Positions 1 to 6,215 of a stretch of 6,517 bases of DNA are shown one piece after another (within the stretch, counting starts at the first letter, position 1; each line of letters begins with the position of its first letter). This DNA is from Flavobacteriales bacterium CG18_big_fil_WC_8_21_14_2_50_32_9 (lineage in GTDB: Bacteria; Bacteroidota; Bacteroidia; Flavobacteriales_E; Vicingaceae): assembly GCA_002770955.1 (NCBI GenBank), contig PCUH01000092.1, positions 159 through 6,675 on the forward strand, given 5' to 3'. The notes below the pieces were generated by a model. The model ran no database searches, was not told the DNA's origin, and saw only the letters and a program-made list of their open reading frames with translations. A program made the translations under genes and the position numbers.

Positions 1-3
1 AAT

Positions 4-549
4 ATGGATGATAAATACACAAAAACAGAAGCCATAGAACAAAAGAATTATAAGTGTTCAAATTGTAATATTGAACTTAATAAAGAAGCACAATTTTGTC
101 CCTCATGTGGATTTCCTGAAAAAGGAACTGATCTCGAAAAATCAAAATTTCACGCTCATGCTGTTTTAAATAAAAATAAATATTTTGACGCAGACAAAAA
201 AGTAAAAGAGGCTAGAAATACTCTTTATATTTTAGCTGGAATTATTTTTGTTTTTAGCTTATATGAAACTGTTTATAAAACAGAAGATGCAACACTTTTT
301 ACTATAAATTTTATTATTTCATTTTCTTTTATGATACTAGGTTATTGGTCTATTAAAAAACCTTTAGCAGCACTATTATCCGCATTATTTTTATACATTA
401 CATTAATTGTTTCAAACGGAATTTTTGATCCAACTACATTATACAATGGATTAGTTGCTAAAATATTTATCATTTCATACTTAGGAAGAGGTGTTTACTC
501 GGCAAATGCGTATCAAAAAGAACTTCATAAAAATGAAAATACCCAATAA
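4..549 (+). CDS. zinc-ribbon four-TM membrane protein, function unknown
   Basis: 181 residues. The N-terminus carries a zinc ribbon, C18-x2-C21-x10-C32-x2-C35 followed by G-F, as in zinc_ribbon_2-type domains. A charged linker (about 40-72) leads to four predicted hydrophobic segments at roughly 73-90, 97-117, 119-141 and 147-165, then a short polar tail. The ribbon is therefore probably cytoplasmic, with the rest in the inner membrane. I do not recognise a catalytic motif and assign no function; proteins of this build are usually annotated only as zinc-ribbon domain-containing. The ATG at position 4 is the first in the window, but only three bases lie upstream, so the true start could be earlier. 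Its last 17 nt overlap the next gene, which has a zinc ribbon of identical spacing, so the two probably form a translationally coupled pair. Confidence 0.8.
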   Translation: MDDKYTKTEAIEQKNYKCSNCNIELNKEAQFCPSCGFPEKGTDLEKSKFHAHAVLNKNKYFDADKKVKEARNTLYILAGIIFVFSLYETVYKTEDATLFTINFIISFSFMILGYWSIKKPLAALLSALFLYITLIVSNGIFDPTTLYNGLVAKIFIISYLGRGVYSANAYQKELHKNENTQ

Positions 550-1270
550 CAATACTTGTTCAAAGTGTAGTAATGAGGTTGATACCAAAATGAATTTCTG
601 TGCTAATTGTGGTTTTCAATTATCTAATAACAGTTTGGTCAGTGAAAAATTTATAACAAAATCGATAGTTTTTTATATTTGTTTCATAGGGTTTTTAATT
701 GTTTATTATTTGATTCAACCAGAAATTCCAAGTCTTCTGAACGAGCTTATTTTAGAAAGTTCATTTATAATCTTCATTTTAATTTTTTGTTTGTTAGACT
801 TTAAAAACATTCTTCCTTTAATTTTATTTCCAAAACTTTCAATACCAATTTATATATTTACTTTTATATTTCCTGTTTTTAGTGCAATTGTTGTTTTTTA
901 CGCAATAAATTGGTTAAATAATTTATTAGGATTTGAAAATGCAAATTTATTTATTAGGTATGCCTCTTTTGAAAATGCTAGTTTGTGGGCTTTTATATTT
1001 GTGGCATTTATACCTGCTATTTTTGAAGAACTTGCATTTAGAGGTTATTTGTTTAATCAACTTTCTCAGGTTTTAACTCCACAAACAACAATATTAGTAT
1101 CTTCATTTTTATTTGCTCTTATGCACCTTTCTGTGTTTTCCCTTCTTTGGATCTTGCCATTTGGTATTGTGTTGGGTTATTTAAGAAACAAATATAATAC
1201 TTTGTGGCTTGGAATTATTATCCACTTTATTCACAACTCAATCATGTTATATGTTGATATTCAATCCTAA
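533..1270 (+). CDS. CPBP family intramembrane metalloprotease with N-terminal zinc ribbon
   Basis: 245 residues from the ATG at 533. The frame is open to a TTG at 491, but that would put 14 residues of basic sequence, read from inside the upstream gene, before the zinc ribbon. The ribbon is C9-x2-C12-x10-C23-x2-C26. Several TM segments follow, at about 44-61, 75-90, 104-126, 150-164, 185-200, 203-217 and 224-241. The CPBP (CAAX protease and bacteriocin-processing, Rce1/Abi) signature is complete: E165-E166-x3-R170 with G171, then F194-x3-H198, then H231-x3-N235. These polar residues form the intramembrane active site in the family. Some bacterial members give self-immunity to bacteriocins, and the substrate here is unknown. 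The fused zinc ribbon may be a regulatory or docking module. No Shine-Dalgarno is seen, only an A5 run at the start. It overlaps the upstream gene by 17 nt. Confidence 0.9.
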   Translation: MKIPNNNTCSKCSNEVDTKMNFCANCGFQLSNNSLVSEKFITKSIVFYICFIGFLIVYYLIQPEIPSLLNELILESSFIIFILIFCLLDFKNILPLILFPKLSIPIYIFTFIFPVFSAIVVFYAINWLNNLLGFENANLFIRYASFENASLWAFIFVAFIPAIFEELAFRGYLFNQLSQVLTPQTTILVSSFLFALMHLSVFSLLWILPFGIVLGYLRNKYNTLWLGIIIHFIHNSIMLYVDIQS

Positions 1271-1296
1271 AACCTCTTCTCAAATCATTTTTTATA

Positions 1297-1317
1297 AAAT
1301 TTGTGTAATCTGTGGCA
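1297..1317. repeat. possible single arm of a dispersed intergenic repeat
   Basis: Lying between two convergent genes, this stretch reads TTTGTGTAATCTGTGGCA in its core (1300-1317). It consists of two imperfect 9-nt halves, TTTGTGTAA and TCTGTGGCA. From memory, variants of AATCTGTGTAATCTGTGGC and its complement are common in intergenic DNA of Bacteroidetes, often as inverted pairs. Only one arm is present here. The assignment to a repeat family is recollection, not a search result. Confidence 0.4.
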
Positions 1318-1347
1318 TAATAAGTAGTTGAGTAATAACTAAAACCT

Positions 1348-2178
1348 CTATCTTTTCACTTTATAATCATTATACACATTTATGGGGTCAAGATTGAGTA
1401 AAATGCAAAGATGAAAATAAATATGAGGTAAATTATATTGAAATTGCGTTGGAACTTCAAAAAAATGTTCAACACAAACGGCAAAAAATTCATGTATATT
1501 CACTGCGGCATACTCTCTTAAAAAACTATCATCAGCGTGTTTCATTTTTTGAAATTCTGGCATCCCTACGGATTTCCATTCGTTAATATACCTATAAAAA
1601 TTAGCATCAAAATTATCGGAATATTTTATACTTAGCTTGAGTGCGTGAGCCATTTCGTGCAAAGCAAGATTGTATTTATCGTTAGGTTGCATAAAACCAA
1701 GTTCAACGTGTTTCCAACTCAGCATCATATTTCCAGAAGGCGGAGTAGCTCCCCTTAATTTTAACTTCATCATTCTATTATAAAAAACAGTAGGATAAAT
1801 ATAAAACCCTTTGATGTTTTCTAACATATAATAGTTTAATCCAAAAGTAAGCTGAATAGAAGCTCCAGAAATAATTAACTTCATATCTTCGGTAACCACT
1901 AGTTCATCTTTACCAATAAAATTTTTAGACTCCTTAAACTTTAATGTTCGATGTATGAATTTTGCTTTTCCATTAAGAGAGAGTAACTTAAAAAAACACA
2001 ACTGACTACTCAAAAGTTTATCAATATAAGCATACTGTGCTTTGTCGATAGGATTTTTCCAAACCAACTTATTTTGAATAAAAGCCTGAATAGCTGAATT
2101 TTTATAAAATAAATAGGCTGCTACAAGAAAAAGTGCAGGTGTACACAAAATAAAAAGACCTATAATTGCCTGCCCCAT
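1348..2178 (-). CDS. M90 (MtfA-like) zinc-dependent peptidase with N-terminal membrane anchor
   Basis: 276 residues. The zincin motif H174-E175-M-A-H178 lies in LALHEMAHALKL. It is followed 52 residues later by H-E230-F-F-A-V, which matches the family's (E)(C/F)FAV segment, where the glutamate is the third zinc ligand. Together these identify the peptidase M90 / MtfA family. E. coli MtfA is a soluble aminopeptidase of about 265 residues that binds the glucose-PTS repressor Mlc; no such partner is evident here and the target is unknown. Unlike that protein, this one begins with a hydrophobic segment (about 3-25) followed by lysines. I infer a membrane anchor with the catalytic domain in the cytoplasm. 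The start is 4 nt after the stop of the LolC/E-type permease gene on the same strand, so the two are very probably cotranscribed. The minus-strand transcript ends in the short convergent gap. Confidence 0.88.
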   Translation of the reverse strand: MGQAIIGLFILCTPALFLVAAYLFYKNSAIQAFIQNKLVWKNPIDKAQYAYIDKLLSSQLCFFKLLSLNGKAKFIHRTLKFKESKNFIGKDELVVTEDMKLIISGASIQLTFGLNYYMLENIKGFYIYPTVFYNRMMKLKLRGATPPSGNMMLSWKHVELGFMQPNDKYNLALHEMAHALKLSIKYSDNFDANFYRYINEWKSVGMPEFQKMKHADDSFLREYAAVNIHEFFAVCVEHFFEVPTQFQYNLPHIYFHLCILLNLDPINVYNDYKVKR

Positions 2179-2182
2179 ACTG

Positions 2183-3385
2183 TTATAAATGTTTTTTGGT
2201 AAGAACCCTAACTGGATACCAAGAAGCTAACAAACCTATCAAAACTACAATTATTAAAATATAAAAGAAATCGAGCAACTCTAATTTCATTGGATAAAAC
2301 TCAACAACACCACCTTCTAACCGAAGCAAACCAAAGGTAATTTGCAACCAACAAAAAAATGCTCCAAGCAACATTCCGCTAAAAGCTCCTAAAAAATTAA
2401 TTAACATTCCTTCAATAAAAAACAACTGACGGATAGTTTTTGCAGAAGCCCCCATAGAACGTAAAATCCACACATCTTTTTTCTTATCAATAATTAACAT
2501 TGTTAAAGAGCCAATAATGTTAAATGAAGCGATTACTAATATGAAAGTAAGAATTAAAAAAGTAATCCATTTTTCGGTTTTGTTGGTTTTAAAAATCAAT
2601 TCATTAAGCTCATAACGAGTTTTTACTAAAAATTCATTTCCCAAAATTGCCTGAACAGCTGCTTTTGTTTTTTCTAAATCGGCTCCTTTTTTTATATTCA
2701 ATTCCACTGACGAAAGTTGATTGGGATGCGAAAGTAATTCTTGAGCAAAAGGCAATGATGTTAACACATATTTGGTGTCAAAATCGGGACTAACCGAAAA
2801 AATTCCTGTTGGAGTGGCAAATTTTCGAGTAAATTCATCGGCAGGTGTAAATGATTTTTTAATTCCTTTTTTGGGGACAATAATGCTCACTTGTTCCACC
2901 AACATATTATTCAAATACAACGAAAGTTTGTCAGAAATTCCGTAGCCCATCACTGTTGAGTTAGGATTTTCCAACACTAATTTACCCTCTATCATCATGG
3001 AGTCTAGTCCAGTCATTTTATAAAAAACAGGTTGGACTCCTTTAATAGAAGCAACAGTTTGTTTTTCCATGTATTTTACCAACACAACCTCTTCTATGGC
3101 TTCGGAATAAAAAGCAACTGATTCTAACTTTTTTATTTTTTCTTTAGGAAAATCTACCGCATTAAAAGTTTTTCCTTCAACAGCCGTAATTTTAATATCA
3201 GGATCAAAAGAGGCGTAGAGTTTTTCAACCAAATCTTCCAATCCATTAAAAGCAGAAAGCACAATAACCAACGCCAACGTACCAACAGCAATACCCGATA
3301 CAGAAATCCACGAAATAATGTTGATTACATTGTGCGATTTCTTAGAAACCATATATCTTTTAGCTATGTAAAATGGGAAAAACAA
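2183..3385 (-). CDS. LolC/LolE-type ABC transporter permease (lipoprotein release, FtsX-like)
   Basis: 400 residues, about the usual LolC/E length. The N-terminal block with RYMVSKKSHN (10-19) and a first TM at 21-46 ending in VLSAFNGL is typical of LolC/E. A large periplasmic domain spans about 50-270. Three C-terminal TMs at about 273-299, 320-348 and 370-392 form the FtsX domain, with the conserved cytoplasmic segment LRSMGAS (308-314). In the LolCDE complex such permeases extract lipoproteins from the inner membrane for transfer to LolA; the ATPase is not in this window. The start is a TTG at 3385. Upstream in frame is a TAG at 3419-3421 and no ATG lies between, while the first internal ATG (codon 12) would remove part of the conserved block. 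A weak -7-like TAATTTTA lies just upstream on this strand (3398-3391). Confidence 0.9.
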   Translation of the reverse strand: MFFPFYIAKRYMVSKKSHNVINIISWISVSGIAVGTLALVIVLSAFNGLEDLVEKLYASFDPDIKITAVEGKTFNAVDFPKEKIKKLESVAFYSEAIEEVVLVKYMEKQTVASIKGVQPVFYKMTGLDSMMIEGKLVLENPNSTVMGYGISDKLSLYLNNMLVEQVSIIVPKKGIKKSFTPADEFTRKFATPTGIFSVSPDFDTKYVLTSLPFAQELLSHPNQLSSVELNIKKGADLEKTKAAVQAILGNEFLVKTRYELNELIFKTNKTEKWITFLILTFILVIASFNIIGSLTMLIIDKKKDVWILRSMGASAKTIRQLFFIEGMLINFLGAFSGMLLGAFFCWLQITFGLLRLEGGVVEFYPMKLELLDFFYILIIVVLIGLLASWYPVRVLTKKHL

Positions 3386-3436
3386 TGTCTTAAAATTATC
3401 AATGCATAAATCTGACGGCTAATTTACAATTTTAAA

Positions 3437-3552
3437 AGTACTTAGGAATATTTAAGGAGTACTTAAAAAGTACTTAAGAATATTTAGGAGTACTTAGGAG
3501 TGCCTTGAGTATTTAGAAGCAGTTAGAGTTAAAAAAAGTATTTAGGAGTTGG
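3437..3552. repeat. degenerate ~10-bp tandem repeat array (AGTACTTAGG consensus)
   Basis: About eleven head-to-tail units of 9-11 bp fill this stretch between divergent genes. The best copies are AGTACTTAGG at 3437, 3489 and, with changes, 3458 and 3469. AATATTTA(A)GG variants sit at 3447 and 3479, and more decayed copies continue to AGTATTTAGG at 3537. A higher-order pattern of about 30 bp is visible: 3437-3468 and 3469-3498 each run AGTACTTA, AATATTTA, AGTACTTA, and 3499-3526 is a decayed third copy. The AGTACT core is palindromic. The array lies upstream of both the lolC/E-type operon and the thioredoxin module. Its function is unknown. Confidence 0.85.
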
Positions 3553-3642
3553 AATATCACTGAGTTTGATTTTAAACACTTCACAAAACAAGAACCAAGA
3601 AATTTGATTAACTTTGTCGGGAAGAATATAAGTTGCAAATGA
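3517..3642 (+). other. short open frame without a start codon, possible gene remnant or leader
   Basis: After a TAG at 3514-3516 this frame is open for 41 codons to a TGA at 3640-3642. The latter part encodes EFDFKHFTKQEPRNL and then INFVGKNISCK, a composition that looks protein-like rather than random. No ATG or GTG is present, and the only TTG (3604) is near the end. The TGA overlaps the ATG of the next gene as ATGA, which is a common arrangement for coupled genes. It may be the tail of a gene whose front has been lost into the repeat array, or it may be chance in AT-rich DNA. Confidence 0.2.
3609..3616 (+). promoter_or_regulatory. candidate Bacteroidetes -7 promoter element (TAACTTTG)
   Basis: TAACTTTG matches the Bacteroidetes housekeeping -7 consensus TAnnTTTG at every fixed position. 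Transcription would begin around 3620-3624 and leave a leader of about 15-20 nt before the ATG at 3639. No convincing TTG -33 element lies at the expected spacing; a TTC at 3580-3582 is somewhat too far. It probably drives the two-TM/thioredoxin/rhodanese trio. Confidence 0.4.
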
Positions 3643-3863
3643 TAAACTGGTTCATAAATCATAAAATTTCTTTTTTAGTAGCATTTTTAGGCTCCCTCAT
3701 TGGGTTTGCTTATTGGTATTTTATTGGTTGCGAAAGTGGTTCGTGTGCCATTACTTCTGTTTGGTATAGAACATCTGGTTATGGAGCTATTTTAGGTTGG
3801 TTTGTTGGTGATATTATTACAGATAAGTTTGTTAAAAAAGAAAAAAAAGATGACAACATTTAA
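3639..3863 (+). CDS. small two-TM protein with periplasmic CX4C loop, DUF6132-like
   Basis: 74 residues from the ATG at 3639; a TTG two codons earlier (3633) is possible but less likely. The pattern is a short N-terminus with H8-K9, TM1 at about 10-29, the loop G30-C31-E-S-G-S-C36-A-I-T-S, TM2 at about 46-60, and a lysine-rich tail (63-70). The GCxSGxCxITS loop, size and neighbours recall the DUF6132 family of Bacteroidetes; this is from memory. By the positive-inside rule both ends are cytoplasmic and the two cysteines face the periplasm at the membrane surface. Their role is unknown; a redox or sulfur function is only inferred from the adjacent thioredoxin and rhodanese. The coding end contains AAAAAAG then A8, and its last 14 nt overlap the thioredoxin start. 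Confidence 0.75.
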   Translation: MINWFINHKISFLVAFLGSLIGFAYWYFIGCESGSCAITSVWYRTSGYGAILGWFVGDIITDKFVKKEKKDDNI

Positions 3864-4146
3864 CGAAATCATACAAGCCAGCACACCAGTTTTAGTTGAT
3901 TTTTATGCAACTTGGTGTGGACCATGCAAAGCGATGTCGCCAATAATAGATGATGTTGCTAAACAAGTTCAAGGCAAGGCAAGAGTGTTAAAAATAGATG
4001 TAGATAAAAACCCAACGGCTGCGGCATCTTATCAAGTAAAAGGCGTTCCAACGCTAATTTTATTTAAAAATGGAAGGCAACTTTGGAAACAATCTGGAGT
4101 TGTTGATGCACAAAAATTGATTCAAATTATTAACCAAAACTTATAA
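3850..4146 (+). CDS. trxA: thioredoxin
   Basis: 98 residues with a full thioredoxin fold. The active site is F18-Y-A-T-W22-C23-G-P-C26-K, the buried aspartate is D17, the cis-proline is P67 in KGVPT, and G83 with its neighbours matches the family C-terminal region. It has no signal peptide, so it acts in the cytoplasm as a dithiol reductant. The frame is open upstream to a TTG at 3802, but those codons lie inside the previous gene; the ATG at 3850 gives the normal thioredoxin length. Immediately upstream is A8G instead of a Shine-Dalgarno. The start overlaps the end of the two-TM gene by 14 nt, and the rhodanese gene begins 2 nt after its stop, so expression of all three is probably coupled. 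Whether it is the organism's main thioredoxin or a dedicated one cannot be told from the window. Confidence 0.95.
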   Translation: MTTFNEIIQASTPVLVDFYATWCGPCKAMSPIIDDVAKQVQGKARVLKIDVDKNPTAAASYQVKGVPTLILFKNGRQLWKQSGVVDAQKLIQIINQNL

Positions 4147-4148
4147 AA

Positions 4149-4556
4149 ATGAAAAACACAACTTTATTACTTACCCTAATCACAACTTTTTTTATCACAG
4201 CATGTGGCAACAGTCAAAACGATGCTACTAAAGAAAAAGCAAAAATTGAAGTTGTTGATGCTCAAAAATTCAATGAATTAATTACTCAAGAAGGAATAAT
4301 ACTAGATGTTAGAACTCCCAAAGAGTGGGCTCAAGGAACCATTAAAGGTGCTGTGAAAATGAATTTTTTTGATGCTGATTTTACTAATCAAATAGAAACT
4401 TTAGATAAAACAAAACCTATCTATGTTTATTGCAAAGCTGGTGGCAGAAGTAGTAAAGCCGCAATGCAATTAGAAAAAATAGGTTTTACAAAAATTTATG
4501 ACTTAGATGGTGGTATTGGTGCTTGGGATAAAGCTGGTTACGCAACTGTAAAATAA
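4149..4556 (+). CDS. periplasmic rhodanese-like lipoprotein
   Basis: 135 residues. A lipoprotein signal peptide (1-18) ends in the lipobox I16-T-A-C19, so the mature protein should be lipid-anchored at C19. The sequence after it, G-N-S-Q-N-D, does not show an obvious acidic surface-export signal, so I infer a periplasm-facing protein. A single rhodanese domain covers about 34-133. It has I51-L-D53-V-R55-T-P with the family's structural aspartate and arginine, the catalytic loop C95-K-A-G-G-R100-S101, and the C-terminal L119-D-G-G-I-G-A-W126. C95 is positioned to carry a persulfide. A single-domain rhodanese of this kind moves sulfane sulfur or acts on thiols; the real substrate is unknown. 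It lies 2 nt after the thioredoxin stop, with TATAAAA at the start, and is the last gene of the trio. Confidence 0.92.
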   Translation: MKNTTLLLTLITTFFITACGNSQNDATKEKAKIEVVDAQKFNELITQEGIILDVRTPKEWAQGTIKGAVKMNFFDADFTNQIETLDKTKPIYVYCKAGGRSSKAAMQLEKIGFTKIYDLDGGIGAWDKAGYATVK

Positions 4557-4625
4557 TAAACCCATACAACCATATCATAGATAAATTCGTTACTAAAATA
4601 ATTAAAGTAGATTCTCTCATTGTTT

Positions 4626-6212
4626 ATGAATTCATACTCGAAAAATATTGCTCTACTTTTTTTACTTTCATACACGAATTGGAGTATCGCTCAACAACTC
4701 AATTTACCATTAAACAGAGAATTTAATTTAACCAATCAAAAAGCATTTAATGCCTTCGATGCTAATATTCACACATCTTTTCAACCTATTCTACAAGCTC
4801 AAATAAGCATAGACAGCTCGTCCATTCTTTCAATAAATGAACAAAATGACTTTTTAATGAATACAAAAAAAACGTATTTAGAAAATCGCTCATGGTTTGC
4901 TCGAATGCTGTTTTATGAAAATTTTATACAAGTAGATACAGGAAAATTTTACCTAACCATAGACCCATTATTAAATTTGGAGTTAGGAGAAGATATCGAA
5001 GATAAAAGACCAGATAAACCAACATTATTTGTAAATACTAGAGGAATTATCGCCAAAGGACACATTGGTAAAAAATTCTCATTTCAAACAGCCGTTTACG
5101 AAAATCAAGCAACTTTACCCAACTATATGGTAGATTACGTAGATGCACATAATGTTGTTCCTGGACAAGGTAGGGTGAAAAAATTTAAAGATAACGGATT
5201 AGATTACAACACTGCCACTTCTTACATTTCTTATTCACCAAATAAACGCCTAAATTTTCAATTAGGTAACGACAAACAGTTTATTGGTGATGGATATCGT
5301 TCGTTGTTACTCTCCGATTTTGCAAACAATTACCCTTATTATAAGGCAGTAGTTTTATTTGGAAAGAAAAATCAATTTCAATATACAAAACTAAATGCGG
5401 GGCTTTCTAATTTAAACCGAAGAGAAGATGGCTCAACACCTGAAGCTCTTTTTACAAGGAAAAGTATGTCGGTGCATTATTTAAGTTGGATAGCCACTAA
5501 ATGGCTGCATTTAGGCATTTTTGAATCAACCATTTGGCAAACTGAAAGCCAATCGGGAACAAAACCTTACAACTTCATGCAGCTTAATCCAATTCTGTTT
5601 TTAAATACGTTAAACGCTGGTTTTGATGGCAATGACAATTCACAATTGGGCATCAACACAAAAATTAAATTTCCATTTAAAACCATTATTTATGGGCAAT
5701 TGATGTATGATGGAAACGAAATAAATACAAAATATGGATATCAAGCAGGAATTAAGTATTTTGGAATTAGTGGGTTAACGCTTCAAGCTGAATTTAACAA
5801 GGTTGAACCTTATACTTTTAGCTCAGAGCTTCCTCTACAAAACTATTCGCATTTTAACGAACCCTTGGCTCATCCTTTAGGTGCTAATTTTACTGAAATT
5901 GTTGGAATTGTTAATTATAAATACAAACGTATATTTACACAAGCAAAGGCAACTGTAGCTCAAACAACTTCAACTGGTAGTAATATTTTTATAAATTATT
6001 ACTATACAACGAATGAAATTACTCCAATTGTAGAAACTGAAATAATTAACTTACAATTTCATATTGGGGTGTTGGTAAATCCAAAAAATAACATGAGTAT
6101 TATGTTAGGCATTAATAACAGAACGATTACAACAAACAATATCGATTTTAATACAAATTATGTTTATTTTGCATTTAGAACATCGTTGCGAAATTTATAC
6201 AGTGATTTTTAA
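4626..6212 (+). CDS. outer-membrane beta-barrel protein, Wzi/RemB-like
   Basis: 528 residues from the ATG at 4626; a TTG two codons upstream (4620) is possible. A signal peptide (1-22) with a hydrophobic core at 8-17 is likely cleaved after S-I-A22. The mature protein opens with QQLNLPLNREFNL and HTSF, and is then rich in alternating aromatic and polar strands. The segment IGDGYRSLLLSDF (220-232) resembles the conserved motif of Wzi-type capsule assembly barrels, and the C-terminal LYSDF ends in phenylalanine as outer-membrane barrels do. Wzi anchors capsular polysaccharide in E. coli, and RemB-like relatives are linked to gliding in flavobacteria; which of these applies here is not settled. 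The sugar-phosphate transferase gene 3 nt downstream supports a polysaccharide role. The upstream gap is 69 nt with only a weak TAAATTCG (4582-4589) as a -7 candidate, so it may also be read from the rhodanese operon. Confidence 0.7.
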   Translation: MNSYSKNIALLFLLSYTNWSIAQQLNLPLNREFNLTNQKAFNAFDANIHTSFQPILQAQISIDSSSILSINEQNDFLMNTKKTYLENRSWFARMLFYENFIQVDTGKFYLTIDPLLNLELGEDIEDKRPDKPTLFVNTRGIIAKGHIGKKFSFQTAVYENQATLPNYMVDYVDAHNVVPGQGRVKKFKDNGLDYNTATSYISYSPNKRLNFQLGNDKQFIGDGYRSLLLSDFANNYPYYKAVVLFGKKNQFQYTKLNAGLSNLNRREDGSTPEALFTRKSMSVHYLSWIATKWLHLGIFESTIWQTESQSGTKPYNFMQLNPILFLNTLNAGFDGNDNSQLGINTKIKFPFKTIIYGQLMYDGNEINTKYGYQAGIKYFGISGLTLQAEFNKVEPYTFSSELPLQNYSHFNEPLAHPLGANFTEIVGIVNYKYKRIFTQAKATVAQTTSTGSNIFINYYYTTNEITPIVETEIINLQFHIGVLVNPKNNMSIMLGINNRTITTNNIDFNTNYVYFAFRTSLRNLYSDF

Positions 6213-6215
6213 AAA

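Noticed and set aside
491..532. Upstream extension of the CPBP protein from TTG at 491
   Set aside because: It lies wholly inside the preceding gene, adds only basic residues before the zinc ribbon, and the ATG at 533 gives a clean domain start.
1281..1303. Possible hairpin CAAAT...TTT / AAAATTTG between the convergent genes, as a bidirectional terminator
   Set aside because: The stem is almost entirely A-T, needs a 2-nt bulge and is not followed by a clear U-tract on either side; such pairings are expected by chance at this base composition.
1325..1339. AGTT/AACT inverted repeat near the end of the M90 gene
   Set aside because: A 4-bp stem with a 7-nt loop is not significant.
3437..3552. 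CRISPR array
   Set aside because: The units are 9-11 bp, degenerate and directly adjacent, with no unique spacers of constant length and no cas genes.
3802..3849. Upstream extension of thioredoxin as a hydrophobic N-terminal anchor
   Set aside because: It is read from the other frame of the two-TM gene and starts with TTG; the 98-residue form is complete thioredoxin. The open frame is kept only as part of the slippage finding.
4557..4625. Promoter TAAATTCG in the gap before the outer-membrane barrel gene
   Set aside because: One mismatch to TAnnTTTG and no TTG at the expected distance upstream; too weak to list as a feature.
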